Positions 35,738 to 44,552 of a DNA stretch of 64,000 nt are shown piece after piece (the first letter of the stretch is position 1; every line of letters starts with the position of its first letter). The DNA is from Leifsonia virtsii (GTDB lineage Bacteria; Actinomycetota; Actinomycetes; Actinomycetales; Microbacteriaceae). The notes under the pieces are model-generated. The model was not told the origin of the DNA and did no database searches. It worked only from the letters and a program-made list of their open reading frames with translations. A program made the position numbers and the translations under genes. The stretch covers positions 392,234-456,233 of the forward strand of contig NZ_JAROCB010000005.1 in assembly GCF_030433675.1 (NCBI RefSeq), written 5' to 3'.

Positions 35738-36928
35738 TCAGCGGAACAGGGTGCGCGGGATGCCGATGTTCGGATCGAGGGCGCGCTGGATGACCATGAT
35801 GGCCGCACCCATGGCGCCGCCGGTCTCGCCGGAGCGGGACTGGGTGATGGTCAGGTGCTGCGTCGCCAGCGGGGTGGACCGCTGGTAGACGACCTCGCGC
35901 ATCCCGGCGAGGAGCTGCTCGCCGACGCGGGAGAGACTGCCGCCGACGACGATCATCGACGGGTTCAGGAGGTTGACGCACGTGGCGACGACGGCGCCGA
36001 GGTCGCGGCCGGCCTGGCGGATGGCCTCCTGCACGACCGGGTTGCCGCTGCGGGCGAGCTCGACGACGTCGTCGCTCGTCTCGGCGGCGAAACCGGCCTC
36101 GCTGAGCGCCCGGGCGATGGCGGGCCCGCTGACCAGCGATTCGAGGTCGGCGTCCTGCTCCCCGTGGCTCGGCGTGTCCGTTCCGAACGGCACGCGGACG
36201 TGGCCGAGGTCTCCCGCGGAACCGAGGGCGCCGCGCTGCAGTCGGCCGCCCGCGATGATGCCGGCACCGACGCCGGTGGCCACCTTCACGAACAGCAGGT
36301 CCGTCTCGTCCGGCCACATCAGGGCCTGCTCGCCGAGTGCGAGCAGGTTCACATCGTTGTCGACGAGCACCGGCACGTCGAAGACACGGCGGATGTACGC
36401 GGGGATGTCGAACCGGTCCCATCCGGGCATGATCGGCGGGTTCACCGGGAGCCCCGTGGAGTGCTCCACCGGACCCGGCACGCCGACGCCGACGCCGATC
36501 AGCTCCTCCGGTTGGCGGCCGGAGGCGATGTAGAGCTCGCTCGCCGCCTCGAGCGCCCAGTCGAGCACGCGGCGAGGGCCCTCGGCGATGTCGAGCCTGC
36601 GCGACTCGCTCGCCGTGATGTTGCCGGCGAGGTCGGCCAGCGCGACGACCCCGTGCGTCGCGCCGAGGTCGATGGCGACGATCACCCGGGAGTCGGGGTT
36701 GAAGCGGATGCGCGCGGGAGGGCGGCCGCCGGACGAGACGTCGTCGCCCGCCGGGACGACGAGGCCGGCCCCGGTGAGGATGTCGATGCGCGCGGCGATG
36801 GTGGAGCGCGCGAGGCCGGTCAGCTCGGCGAGCTGCGCGCGGGTGCGCGGGACGCCGTCGCGCAGGATCGCCAGCAGCTCGGCGGCGTCTGCGGCGACGA
36901 GCACCGAGTCTCGCGCGCTGTCGGTCAT
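35738..36928 (-). CDS. ROK-family transcriptional regulator
   Basis: 396 residues. N-terminal winged helix (about 15-75; TRAQLAELTGLARSTIAARIDIL) then ROK sugar-kinase-like domain with IAIDLGATHGVVALAD phosphate loop and GVGVGVPGPVE. The typical zinc-binding Cys cluster of glucokinase-like ROK proteins is not seen (region GDLGHVRVPFG lacks the CxCG motif). Divergent from the sugar-isomerase/Gfo operon at 37073 and upstream of the Gfo-ThuA-Gfo genes, so it probably controls both arms in response to a sugar. Confidence 0.9.
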   Translation of the reverse strand: MTDSARDSVLVAADAAELLAILRDGVPRTRAQLAELTGLARSTIAARIDILTGAGLVVPAGDDVSSGGRPPARIRFNPDSRVIVAIDLGATHGVVALADLAGNITASESRRLDIAEGPRRVLDWALEAASELYIASGRQPEELIGVGVGVPGPVEHSTGLPVNPPIMPGWDRFDIPAYIRRVFDVPVLVDNDVNLLALGEQALMWPDETDLLFVKVATGVGAGIIAGGRLQRGALGSAGDLGHVRVPFGTDTPSHGEQDADLESLVSGPAIARALSEAGFAAETSDDVVELARSGNPVVQEAIRQAGRDLGAVVATCVNLLNPSMIVVGGSLSRVGEQLLAGMREVVYQRSTPLATQHLTITQSRSGETGGAMGAAIMVIQRALDPNIGIPRTLFR

Positions 36929-36992
36929 AGCGCCATTGAACCACAGTGTCGGCTCGCGGCTCAAAGTTATGCACGCACTGATCGACTTTTGT

Positions 36993-37021
36993 TTGACATC
37001 CGGCAGAAGTCCGGATTGAAT
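36993..37021 (+). promoter_or_regulatory. Promoter with inverted repeat for the sugar-isomerase operon
   Basis: TTGACA (36993-36998), 17-base spacer, TTGAAT (37016-37021). ATCCGG-N7-CCGGAT (36998-37016) fills the spacer and is a candidate operator for the adjacent ROK regulator. Confidence 0.65.
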
Positions 37022-37072
37022 GGACAAAGGCCAACCGGCTCATCCCCATGAACGAACTCGACGAGGAGAACA

Positions 37073-37816
37073 GTGTCGACGTCAAAAGTCTCCGTGCAGC
37101 TGTACACGGTCCGTGAGCTCCTGACGGAGGACACGGTCGGAACCCTGAAGCGGATCGCCGAGATCGGGTTCACGCAGGTCGAGCCGTTCGCGTTCCTCAG
37201 CTTCGGCGACGCGCTCCGCCAGGGCCTCTCAGAGGCCGGGCTCTCGGCCCCCACCACCCACCAGGGCTTCATCGGGGGAGACCTCGACGAGGTGTTCGGC
37301 GCCGCGAAGGAGCTGGGCATCCAGACCGTCATCGACCCGTTCGTCGCCCCGGAGAAGTGGCAGAGCGCCGCCGATGTCGCGCAGACCGCCGAGCAGCTCA
37401 ACGCCGCGGCCGAGGTCGCGGCGAAGCACGGCATCCGCGTCGGGTACCACAACCACGACCACGAGATCTCCAGCACGATCGAGGGCGTCACCGCGCTCGA
37501 GTTCTTCGCGGGGAAGCTCGCGCCGGAGGTCGTGCTCGAGGTCGACACGTACTGGGTGGCCGTCGGCGGCGTCGACCCGGTCGCCTACCTCCCGAAGCTC
37601 GGCGACCGCGTCGTCGCGCTGCACATCAAGGACGGCCCCGGCACCCACGAGACCAAGGATCAGGTGGCGGTGGGCCAGGGCTCGCTCCCGGTCGAGCAGA
37701 TCATCGCGGCAGCGCCGGACGCGCTGCGCGTGATCGAGCTCGACGACTCGCGCGGCGACCGGTTCCAGGCCGTCGCCGACAGCTTCGCCTTCCTCACCTC
37801 GAAGGGCCTCGCATGA
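37073..37816 (+). CDS. Sugar phosphate isomerase/epimerase (xylose-isomerase-like TIM barrel)
   Basis: 247 residues, GTG start with RBS GAGGAG. AP-endonuclease-2/xylose-isomerase fold: VSVQLYTVREL strand, GYHNHDHEISS, metal-ligand Glu in VVLEVDTYWV, ALHIKDG and IELDDSRGD. The four acidic/His ligands of the barrel are recognisable. First gene of a four-gene unit with Gfo/Idh/MocA oxidoreductases; a 3-keto-sugar or inosose epimerase/lyase role is plausible from context. Confidence 0.88.
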   Translation: MSTSKVSVQLYTVRELLTEDTVGTLKRIAEIGFTQVEPFAFLSFGDALRQGLSEAGLSAPTTHQGFIGGDLDEVFGAAKELGIQTVIDPFVAPEKWQSAADVAQTAEQLNAAAEVAAKHGIRVGYHNHDHEISSTIEGVTALEFFAGKLAPEVVLEVDTYWVAVGGVDPVAYLPKLGDRVVALHIKDGPGTHETKDQVAVGQGSLPVEQIIAAAPDALRVIELDDSRGDRFQAVADSFAFLTSKGLA

Positions 37817-38910
37817 CCGCCGGGCGAGTGGGCGTCGGCGTCATCGGCGCCGGAGTGATCAGCAACCAGTACCTCGAGAACCTCACCTCGTTCCCCGACC
37901 TCGACGTCCGCTTCGTCGCCGACATCGACCTCGAGCGGGCCAAGGCGCAGGCCGAGAAATACGGCGTCGCGGGCTCCGGCACGGTGGAGGAGCTGCTGGC
38001 CGACGACGCGATCGAGATCGTCGTCAACCTGACCATCCCGAAGGTGCACGTCGAGGTCGCGCTGCAGGTGCTCGCCGCGGGCAAGAACGTCTGGAGCGAG
38101 AAGCCGTTCGCCCTCGACCGCGCCAGCGGCACAAAGCTGCTCGAGGCCGCGCACGCCAAGGGACTCCGCGTCGCGACCGCGCCGGACACCTTCCTCGGCG
38201 CGGGCATCCAGTCGGCGCGCCGGCTGATCGAGAACGGCGACATCGGCGTTCCGCTCACGGCGCTCACGCTCATGCAGAGCCCCGGCCCGGAGTCGTGGCA
38301 CCCCAACCCCGACTTCCTGTTCCAGGAGGGCGCAGGCCCGCTGTTCGACATCGGCCCGTACTATCTCACCGCCCTCGTGCAGCTCTTCGGGCCCGTCGCC
38401 CGCGTGAGCGCCAGCGCCTCGAAGGCGCGGGAGACCCGCGTCATCGGCTCGGGCCCGCGCGCCGGCGAGGAGTTCGCCGTGACCGTGCCGACCCACGTGA
38501 GCGCGCTGTACGAGTTCGAGAGCGGGCAGACGGCGCAGGCTGTGTTCAGCTTCGACTCGAAGCTCGGCCGCACGCAGTTCGAGGTCGCGGGCGCCGACGG
38601 CACGCTCGTCGTGCCCGACCCGAACACCTTCGAGGGCGAGCTGCTCGTCCACGGCGGCGACGGAATCGAGACCCTCCCGTCGACCGGGACCTCGGCCGGC
38701 CGCGGCATCGGCGTCGTCGAGCTCGCCCGTGCGATCCGTGCCGGTGTGCCGGAGCGGGCGTCCGGCGAGCAGGCGTACCACGTGCTCGACATCATGGTCT
38801 CGACCATCGAGGCGGGCGAGTCCCGCACGCCGGTCGAGGTGCAGAGCACGGTCGAGGTCGCCCCGGCGTTGCCGGAGGACTGGGATCCGCGCGCGGAGAC
38901 CCTGGCGTAG
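37813..38910 (+). CDS. Gfo/Idh/MocA oxidoreductase
   Basis: 365 residues. GVIGAGVISNQYLENL nucleotide loop, EKP motif (NVWSEKPFAL), GPLFDIGPYYLTALVQLFG. The DIGPYY form marks a different subgroup from the other three paralogues here. ATGA overlap with the isomerase gene indicates coupled synthesis. Oxidation or reduction of a carbohydrate with NAD(P) expected. Confidence 0.9.
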   Translation: MTAGRVGVGVIGAGVISNQYLENLTSFPDLDVRFVADIDLERAKAQAEKYGVAGSGTVEELLADDAIEIVVNLTIPKVHVEVALQVLAAGKNVWSEKPFALDRASGTKLLEAAHAKGLRVATAPDTFLGAGIQSARRLIENGDIGVPLTALTLMQSPGPESWHPNPDFLFQEGAGPLFDIGPYYLTALVQLFGPVARVSASASKARETRVIGSGPRAGEEFAVTVPTHVSALYEFESGQTAQAVFSFDSKLGRTQFEVAGADGTLVVPDPNTFEGELLVHGGDGIETLPSTGTSAGRGIGVVELARAIRAGVPERASGEQAYHVLDIMVSTIEAGESRTPVEVQSTVEVAPALPEDWDPRAETLA

Positions 38911-38919
38911 GCGGCCGAG

Positions 38920-40086
38920 ATGACGGACGGCAGTGACCGGAGCACGGCCGCGCAGGGCGCGGCGCAGAGCGGCGGCCTGACCCGCCGCGACGAGAGCGCC
39001 GCGGGCGCACGCCTGCGGGTCGCGATCGTCGGCGGCGGCTTCATGGCCGAGGTGCACTCGCGGGCGATCCGTGCGGCGAGGGCCGAGCTCACGGGAATCG
39101 TCTCGTCGACGCCCGACCGCTCGGTCGCGGCAGCGGACCGCCTCGGCGCGGGGCGTGCCTACGCGTCGCTCGACGAGCTCCTCGCCGACGATCGCGTCGA
39201 CGTCGTGCACGTCACGACGCCCAACGCGCTGCACGCCGACCAGGCGGCCGCGGTGCTGGCCGCGGGCAAGGACGTCGTCTGCGAGAAGCCGCTCGCGACC
39301 ACCGTGGCCGACGCCGAGCGGCTCGTCGCCGCGGCGGAGGGCAGGACAGCGACGGTCCCGTTCGTCTACCGGTTCCATCCCATGGTCCGCGAGGCCCGCT
39401 CCCGGTTCGCCTCCGGTCAGGCCGGGCGCGTGCTCAGCATCAACGCGTCGTACCTGCAGGACTGGCTCCTCGGCTCCGACGACGACAACTGGCGCGTCGA
39501 CTCCGCGCAGGGCGGCCGTTCGCGCGCCTTCGCCGACATCGGCTCGCACCTGGTCGACCTCGTGGAGTTCGTCAGCGGCGACCGCGTGAGCCGTGTCTCC
39601 GCCACCAAGCGGACCGTGTTCGCTGAGCGGGCGGCGCACTCCGGGATCACGACGGAGGATGCGGTCGCGGTGGTCGTCGAGACCCGCTCCGGGGCGCTCG
39701 GCACCCTGCTGGTGTCGCAGGTCGCGCCCGGGCGGAAGAACCGGCTGTGGCTCGAGATCGCCGGCAGCTCGGAGAGCATCGCCTTCGATCAGGAGCAGCC
39801 GGAGACGCTCTGGGTCGGGCGCAGGAAGGGCAGCCTCCTCATCCCGCGCGACGCCGATCAGCTCAGCGAGGACGCCGCGCGGCTGTGCGTCGTGCCGTCG
39901 GGTCACCCGCAGGGCTACCAGGACGCGTTCAACGCGTTCGTCGCCGACACCTACGCGGCGGTCGCGGGCGAGACGCCCGACGGCCTCCCGCGCTTCACCG
40001 ACGGCCTTCGGGCCGTGCGGATCACGGACGCGGTGATCGACTCGGCCGAGTCGGGCACCTGGATCGAGATGGGAACGAACGAATGA
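38920..40086 (+). CDS. Gfo/Idh/MocA oxidoreductase
   Basis: 388 residues with a ~28-residue polar N-terminal extension before RVAIVGGGFMAEVHSRAI. EKP motif DVVCEKPLAT, AFADIGSHLVDLVEFVSG. Nine bases after the preceding oxidoreductase, ATGA overlap with the next isomerase gene. Third oxidoreductase type in the cluster, close to the glucose-6-dehydrogenase-like/YrbE branch; substrate unknown. Confidence 0.9.
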   Translation: MTDGSDRSTAAQGAAQSGGLTRRDESAAGARLRVAIVGGGFMAEVHSRAIRAARAELTGIVSSTPDRSVAAADRLGAGRAYASLDELLADDRVDVVHVTTPNALHADQAAAVLAAGKDVVCEKPLATTVADAERLVAAAEGRTATVPFVYRFHPMVREARSRFASGQAGRVLSINASYLQDWLLGSDDDNWRVDSAQGGRSRAFADIGSHLVDLVEFVSGDRVSRVSATKRTVFAERAAHSGITTEDAVAVVVETRSGALGTLLVSQVAPGRKNRLWLEIAGSSESIAFDQEQPETLWVGRRKGSLLIPRDADQLSEDAARLCVVPSGHPQGYQDAFNAFVADTYAAVAGETPDGLPRFTDGLRAVRITDAVIDSAESGTWIEMGTNE

Positions 40087-41117
40087 CTGACGTCGCCGCA
40101 GAGTCGGGTCGCACGCACCCGGTCACCCTCTTCACCGGCCAGTGGGCCGACCTCACGCTGGAGGAGGTGGCGAAGCACGCGAGCGAGTGGGGCTACGACG
40201 GCCTCGAGATCGCGTGCTCCGGCGAGCACCTCGATGTCTGGCGCGCCGCCGAGGACGACGACTACCTGCAGGGCCGGCTCGACATCCTCGACCGGTACGG
40301 CCTGAAGGTGTGGGCGATCTCCAACCACCTGAAGGGCCAGGCGGTCTGCGACGACCCGATCGACTTCCGCCACCAGGCGATCGTCGGCTCGAAGGTCTGG
40401 GGCGACGGCGACCCGGAGGGCGTGCGGCAGCGCGCGGCCGAGGAGCTGAAGCTCACGGCGAAGGTCGCCCGCAGGCTCGGCGTCGACACGGTCGTCGGTT
40501 TCACCGGCTCCAGCATCTGGCCGTACGTCGCGCAGTTCCCGCCGGTGCCGGCCGAGGTCTTCGAGCGCGGCTACCAGGACTTCGCCGACCGGTGGAACCC
40601 GATCCTCGACGTCTTCGACGGCGAGGGCGTGCGGTTCGCGCACGAGGTGCACCCGTCGGAGATCGCGTACGACTACTGGACCAGCGTCCGTACTCTGGAG
40701 GCGATCGACCACCGCGAGGCGTTCGGCTTCAACTGGGACCCGTCGCACATGATGTGGCAGGACATCGACCCGGTCGGTTTCATCGTCGACTTCCAGGACC
40801 GCATCTACCACGTCGACTGCAAGGACACGCGCCTGCGCCCGAAGAACGGCCGCGCCGGCGTGCTCGGCTCGCACCTGCCGTGGGGCGACCCGCGTCGCGG
40901 CTGGGACTTCGTCTCCACCGGCCACGGCGACGTGCCGTGGGAGGACGCCTTCCGCGCGTTGGAATCCATCGGCTACACCGGCCCGATCTCGATCGAGTGG
41001 GAGGACGCCGGGATGGACCGCCTGCATGGTGCGAAGGAGGCCGTCGGGTACATCCGGTCGCTGCTCTGGAAGCAGCCGACCGCATCGTTCGACGCCGCGT
41101 TCAGCAACCAGGACTGA
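40083..41117 (+). CDS. Sugar phosphate isomerase/epimerase
   Basis: 344 residues, longer than the other isomerase-fold protein of the cluster. TLEEVAKHASEWGYDGLEIACSGEHLD start, HEVHPSEIAYD, NWDPSHMMWQ, HVDCKDTRLRPK and SIEWEDAGMD give the metal-binding Glu, Asp, His and Glu positions of the barrel. Overlaps the preceding oxidoreductase (ATGA). Members of this family occur with Gfo/Idh/MocA enzymes in inositol, C-glycoside and 3-keto-sugar clusters; exact reaction unknown. Convergent with an MDR gene seven bases downstream, no terminator between. Confidence 0.9.
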   Translation: MTDVAAESGRTHPVTLFTGQWADLTLEEVAKHASEWGYDGLEIACSGEHLDVWRAAEDDDYLQGRLDILDRYGLKVWAISNHLKGQAVCDDPIDFRHQAIVGSKVWGDGDPEGVRQRAAEELKLTAKVARRLGVDTVVGFTGSSIWPYVAQFPPVPAEVFERGYQDFADRWNPILDVFDGEGVRFAHEVHPSEIAYDYWTSVRTLEAIDHREAFGFNWDPSHMMWQDIDPVGFIVDFQDRIYHVDCKDTRLRPKNGRAGVLGSHLPWGDPRRGWDFVSTGHGDVPWEDAFRALESIGYTGPISIEWEDAGMDRLHGAKEAVGYIRSLLWKQPTASFDAAFSNQD

Positions 41118-41124
41118 ACCCCGC

Positions 41125-42060
41125 TCAGGGAACGAGCACGAGGCGGTCGCGGGTCGTGGCCGCCTCGTGCCATGCCCGCTCGACCTCCGCGAGCGGCACG
41201 GCCCGCGCCTGCGTCGTGAACGCGCCCGCCGCGACCTCGCTGGCGAGGTCGCCCAGGTCGGCGACGATGTCGCGGGTGCTGACCGACCCCTGGCCGCTCC
41301 CGACCAGGACGAGGTCGATCGCGCGCAGCGCGGCCGACGGGATGGGCGCCTCGGGACCTGCGACGGAGCCGATCTGCACCCAGGTGAGGGTCTGGGCGTC
41401 GTCGTCGCGGTGCGGAACGATCGCTCGCAGCGTGTCGGCGGCCGGCTCGCCCCAGAGGTAGTCGAGCACCACATCCACCCGTCGTCCCGCCTCGGACAGG
41501 CCGGCGGTGTCGCTCAGGTCGACCAGGGCGTCGGCTCCCGCGTCGGCGACGCGCTCGATGTCGCGACCGACCGCCGTGACCCGTGCGGCTCCGAGCCGGC
41601 GGGCGACCTGGAGCGCCATCGCACCTGCGCTCCCGGTCGCGCCGAGCACGAGCACGCTCGCGCCCGGCCGCAGGTGCGCGCGGTGGCGCAGGGCGATCCA
41701 CGACGACATCGCCGGGTTCATGGCGGCCGCCAGCTGTACCGGGTCACTGCCGTGCGGGACGGGGACGCTGCGGCGCAGGTCGATGACCGCCTTCTCCGCG
41801 AGCGACCCGCGGTCGGTGTCGGGGAGGATGAAGTAGCGCAGCTCGCCCGTCTCCATGCGGCCGACGCCGTCGATCCCGGGGACCAGGGGCAGCGCTCCCG
41901 TGCTCGTGTAGTGGCTCCCGGAGGCCTGTGAGCGGACGCGCGGCGAGACGGCGGCCGCCAGGACCTCGACCACGGTCTCGTGCGCGACCGAGGCGCGCGG
42001 CTCCTCCACCTCGGCGTAGCGCGGGGGAGTGTCGAAGCGGGTGACCAGCGCTGCTCTCAT
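41125..42060 (-). CDS. MDR-type alcohol dehydrogenase/quinone oxidoreductase
   Basis: 311 residues. MDR fold with MRAALVTRFDTPPRYAEVEEP start and Rossmann loop VLVLGATGSAGAMALQVARRLGA; no catalytic zinc ligands obvious, so quinone/enone reductase-like. The start is the ATG after the intergenic operator region; a longer frame would run across that region. Divergent from a MarR regulator with a shared palindromic operator, so it is probably induced by a reactive or aromatic compound sensed by MarR. Confidence 0.86.
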   Translation of the reverse strand: MRAALVTRFDTPPRYAEVEEPRASVAHETVVEVLAAAVSPRVRSQASGSHYTSTGALPLVPGIDGVGRMETGELRYFILPDTDRGSLAEKAVIDLRRSVPVPHGSDPVQLAAAMNPAMSSWIALRHRAHLRPGASVLVLGATGSAGAMALQVARRLGAARVTAVGRDIERVADAGADALVDLSDTAGLSEAGRRVDVVLDYLWGEPAADTLRAIVPHRDDDAQTLTWVQIGSVAGPEAPIPSAALRAIDLVLVGSGQGSVSTRDIVADLGDLASEVAAGAFTTQARAVPLAEVERAWHEAATTRDRLVLVP

Positions 42061-42069
42061 GGTTGCTCC

Positions 42070-42111
42070 AATATAGTTGGGGTTACAAACTAAATAGATG
42101 GTAACCCCAAC
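42070..42111. promoter_or_regulatory. Divergent MarR operator and minus-strand -10 box
   Basis: Perfect 11-bp inverted repeat GTTGGGGTTAC (42076-42086) / GTAACCCCAAC (42101-42111) with a 14-base centre; a smaller dyad TAGTT-N9-AACTA sits at 42074-42092. TATATT (complement of 42070-42075) is the likely -10 of the MDR gene, so the site would control both directions. Confidence 0.65.
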
Positions 42112-42119
42112 CATTGCGT

Positions 42120-42125
42120 TACGCT
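42120..42125 (+). promoter_or_regulatory. -10 box of a leaderless promoter (MarR gene)
   Basis: TACGCT ends six bases before the ATG at 42132; it lies nine bases after the operator arm. Confidence 0.6.
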
Positions 42126-42131
42126 AGCTCT

Positions 42132-42554
42132 ATGACCGCGAGAACCGACGACGATCCCGACCGCCTGCTGGACGCCCTCGTGCAGACCTCGTTCGAGGTG
42201 ATCGGCGTCGTCAGCCGGGTCGCCGCGGAGAGCGAGCTGTCGCTCACCCAGCTGCGGCTGCTCGCGATCCTGCGCGACCGCGAGCCGACCATGTCCGACC
42301 TGGCCGCCCACCTCGGGCTCGACCGGTCGTCGATCTCCGGCCTGATCGACCGCGCGGTGCAGCGCGGCCTCGTCACGAAGACCCGCGATGAGACCGACCG
42401 GCGATCGGCGCGGGTCGCCCTCACCCCCGCCGGCCGGGAGCTCGCCGGCCGCGGGGCGGCACAGATCCACGAGCGGATCGCGCCTCTGCTGGCAGGCTTG
42501 GACGGGACGCGTCGACAGACGCTCACCGGCCTCCTGGAGTCGCTCCTCGCGTGA
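42132..42554 (+). CDS. MarR-family transcriptional regulator
   Basis: 140 residues. Winged helix: LRLLAILRDREPTMSDLAAHLGLDRSSISGLIDRAVQRG with recognition helix, then the wing KTRDETDRRSARVALTPAG (conserved D-x-R). MarR dimers usually repress divergent genes and are released by small phenolic or oxidising ligands. Divergently transcribed from the MDR oxidoreductase across the palindromic operator, so autoregulation is likely. Confidence 0.92.
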   Translation: MTARTDDDPDRLLDALVQTSFEVIGVVSRVAAESELSLTQLRLLAILRDREPTMSDLAAHLGLDRSSISGLIDRAVQRGLVTKTRDETDRRSARVALTPAGRELAGRGAAQIHERIAPLLAGLDGTRRQTLTGLLESLLA

Positions 42555-42580
42555 CGCCTCGTGGGCGGCCGGCGGCCCGC

Positions 42581-43228
42581 TTAGCGGGCGCCCTCCGCGG
42601 TCTCCTCCGCCTCGCGCCGCCGGGACCGCCGGTCGAGCACCCAGGCGCGGATGCCGGCGACGATCGACGCGGCGATGACGACCCCGGCGACGATGTAGGC
42701 GACGGGCCGAACGCTCGGGTTGACCGCGGCGAAGTAGCCGATGACCGTGATGAGGACGCCCCAGCTGAGGGCGCCCACGATGTTCGCCGTGAGGAAGCGC
42801 CAGTAGCGCATCGCGCTGATCCCGGCGATCGGCGGGATGAAGACGCGTCCCCACGGGATGTAGCGGCTGATGACCACGGACCACCAGCCGAAGAGCTCGT
42901 AGAACCGTTCGGCGCGGCGGACACCCGCCTGCACCCAGCGGCCGCCGCGCCGGGTGAGGTAGGGCCGCCCGAACCGCCGCCCGAGCCAGAACCCGACCTG
43001 GTCGCCGAGCACCGCGGCGATGCCGACGCCGACGGCGAGCACCCAGATCGAGAGCTCGGGATGCGTCCCCGTCAGAAGCCCCGCGGCGAACAGTAGCGAG
43101 TCGCCGGTGATGAAGGGGATGAACACCCCGACGAAGAGCGCGGTGCCGGCGAAGACCAGCCCCCAGACCGCGAGGTAGAACAGCAGCGGCCCGACGTCGC
43201 CGAGGACGTTTGCGAGGTCGTGGGCCAT
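42581..43228 (-). CDS. DedA-family membrane protein
   Basis: 215 residues, five to six helices. Family motifs: FIPFITGDSLLFAAGLL, GDQVGFWLGRRFGRP and the substrate-site segment SRYIPWGRVFIPPIAGISAMRYWRF. DedA proteins are lipid or undecaprenyl-phosphate transporters of the membrane and support envelope integrity. Arg-rich C-terminus (about 195-215). Leaderless start. Confidence 0.92.
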   Translation of the reverse strand: MAHDLANVLGDVGPLLFYLAVWGLVFAGTALFVGVFIPFITGDSLLFAAGLLTGTHPELSIWVLAVGVGIAAVLGDQVGFWLGRRFGRPYLTRRGGRWVQAGVRRAERFYELFGWWSVVISRYIPWGRVFIPPIAGISAMRYWRFLTANIVGALSWGVLITVIGYFAAVNPSVRPVAYIVAGVVIAASIVAGIRAWVLDRRSRRREAEETAEGAR

Positions 43229-43234
43229 GCTTCG

Positions 43235-43240
43235 AGCGTA
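43235..43240 (-). promoter_or_regulatory. -10 box of a leaderless promoter (DedA gene)
   Basis: TACGCT on the minus strand, six bases before the ATG at 43228. Confidence 0.6.
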
Positions 43241-43293
43241 TCGGGGAAGCGGGCGCGGCGGCATGGGAGACGGCCGGGAGTCGGCGCGGGCGG

Positions 43294-44400
43294 TCAGCGC
43301 GCGTACGAGACCGCCGAGACGACACCGGCGGCGTAGTCGTGGGGCTGTTCCCAGGCGGCGAAGTGGCCGCCGCGCTCGAGCGTGCGGAACTCGCGCACGT
43401 CGAAGAAGCGGTCCGCGAACGATCGTGGTGCGTTCACGAGGTCTTTCGGGAAGACGGTGAACACGGTCGGCAGCTCGACGCGTCCTGTCGGTTTGGGGCT
43501 GGGTATCGCGTAGGGCGTGAACGAGGTGCCGATGCTGGCCGTGTGCCAGTACGCGGCGATCCAGGTCACGGCGTCGTCCGGGTCGAAGACGGTGGAGAGG
43601 TCGCCGTCGCAATCCGTCCACGAGCGCAGCTTCTCGCCGATCCAGGCCGCGAGGCCGGCGGGAGAGTCGCCCAGGGCGGCGGCGATGGTCGCGGGTTTGG
43701 TGCCCTGCTCGTGCATGTAACCGCCTTCGGCGGCCTGCCACGCCTTCCCGTGCTCGACGTACTGCCGCTCCTCCGGCGTCAGATCGTCGGGCAGTCCGTG
43801 AAGGAAGTGGTACTGCGAGATGTCGGTGAAATGCACGGCGGCGGCCGCTCCGGGATGCGCCTCCAGCAGTCCTTCTGCAACATCCGTGCCCACATCGCCG
43901 GCCGACACCACGTAGTCGCGGTAGCCGAGCGCCGCGACCGCGGAGCCGACGGCCGCGCCGATGTCCTTGGCGCGCATCCCGCCCGCCGCGACCGGCGCCG
44001 AGAAGGGGAATCCGGGAAGCGCGGGGATGACCAGGTTGTACTCGGACAGCAGCGGCACGACCCGGTCGAACCGCAGCACCGAGTCGGGCCAGCCGTGCAG
44101 CAGAAGGACCGTCGGCGCCTCCGGCCCGACGCGGTGGTGCACGAGCCGCACGGGAAGCTCATCGTCGACGAGCACCCATGGGCGGCGGCGCAGCTCGTCC
44201 TCCCGGCGCCTCCAGTCGTACTCCTCCGCCCAGTGGCGCAGGAGGCCGCGAAGCCACTCGCCGTCGACCCCCAGCTCCCACGCCCCGGCGTCGACGGTTC
44301 GGACCGCGCGGAACCGGCGCAGTCGCTGTCGCACATCCTCCAGTGCGTCGTCGGACACGGCCTGCGGTGCCGCCTGGGTTCCCTCCATCACAGCTGCCAT
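43294..44400 (-). CDS. Epoxide hydrolase (alpha/beta hydrolase, EHN domain)
   Basis: 368 residues. N-terminal epoxide-hydrolase cap motif (about 15-115; WRRREDELRRRPWVLVDDELPVR ), HGWPDSVLRFDRVVPLL oxyanion loop, nucleophile D169 in SAGDVG, and catalytic His346 in ERGGHFAAWEQP. Soluble enzyme that hydrolyses epoxides to diols; physiological substrate unknown. A second ATG (codon 5) is possible, but the leaderless box matches the first. Followed on the same strand by nothing until DedA, 65 bases away. Confidence 0.9.
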   Translation of the reverse strand: MAAVMEGTQAAPQAVSDDALEDVRQRLRRFRAVRTVDAGAWELGVDGEWLRGLLRHWAEEYDWRRREDELRRRPWVLVDDELPVRLVHHRVGPEAPTVLLLHGWPDSVLRFDRVVPLLSEYNLVIPALPGFPFSAPVAAGGMRAKDIGAAVGSAVAALGYRDYVVSAGDVGTDVAEGLLEAHPGAAAAVHFTDISQYHFLHGLPDDLTPEERQYVEHGKAWQAAEGGYMHEQGTKPATIAAALGDSPAGLAAWIGEKLRSWTDCDGDLSTVFDPDDAVTWIAAYWHTASIGTSFTPYAIPSPKPTGRVELPTVFTVFPKDLVNAPRSFADRFFDVREFRTLERGGHFAAWEQPHDYAAGVVSAVSYAR

Positions 44401-44406
44401 GCCGAC

Positions 44407-44412
44407 ACGATA
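44407..44412 (-). promoter_or_regulatory. -10 box of a leaderless promoter (epoxide hydrolase)
   Basis: TATCGT on the minus strand, six bases before the ATG at 44400. Confidence 0.6.
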
Positions 44413-44552
44413 CGACCGGGCTCTGACACCGCGACCGGCACTCAGCCGCTTCCGTCGGAGCTTCGGTCATCTGAGCGGCGGAACTCCGACGTAAGGCAGC
44501 GAGGAAGGAGATTCGGCCGTTCGATTGCTCAGTTCCGCAGCAGTTCGGCCCC

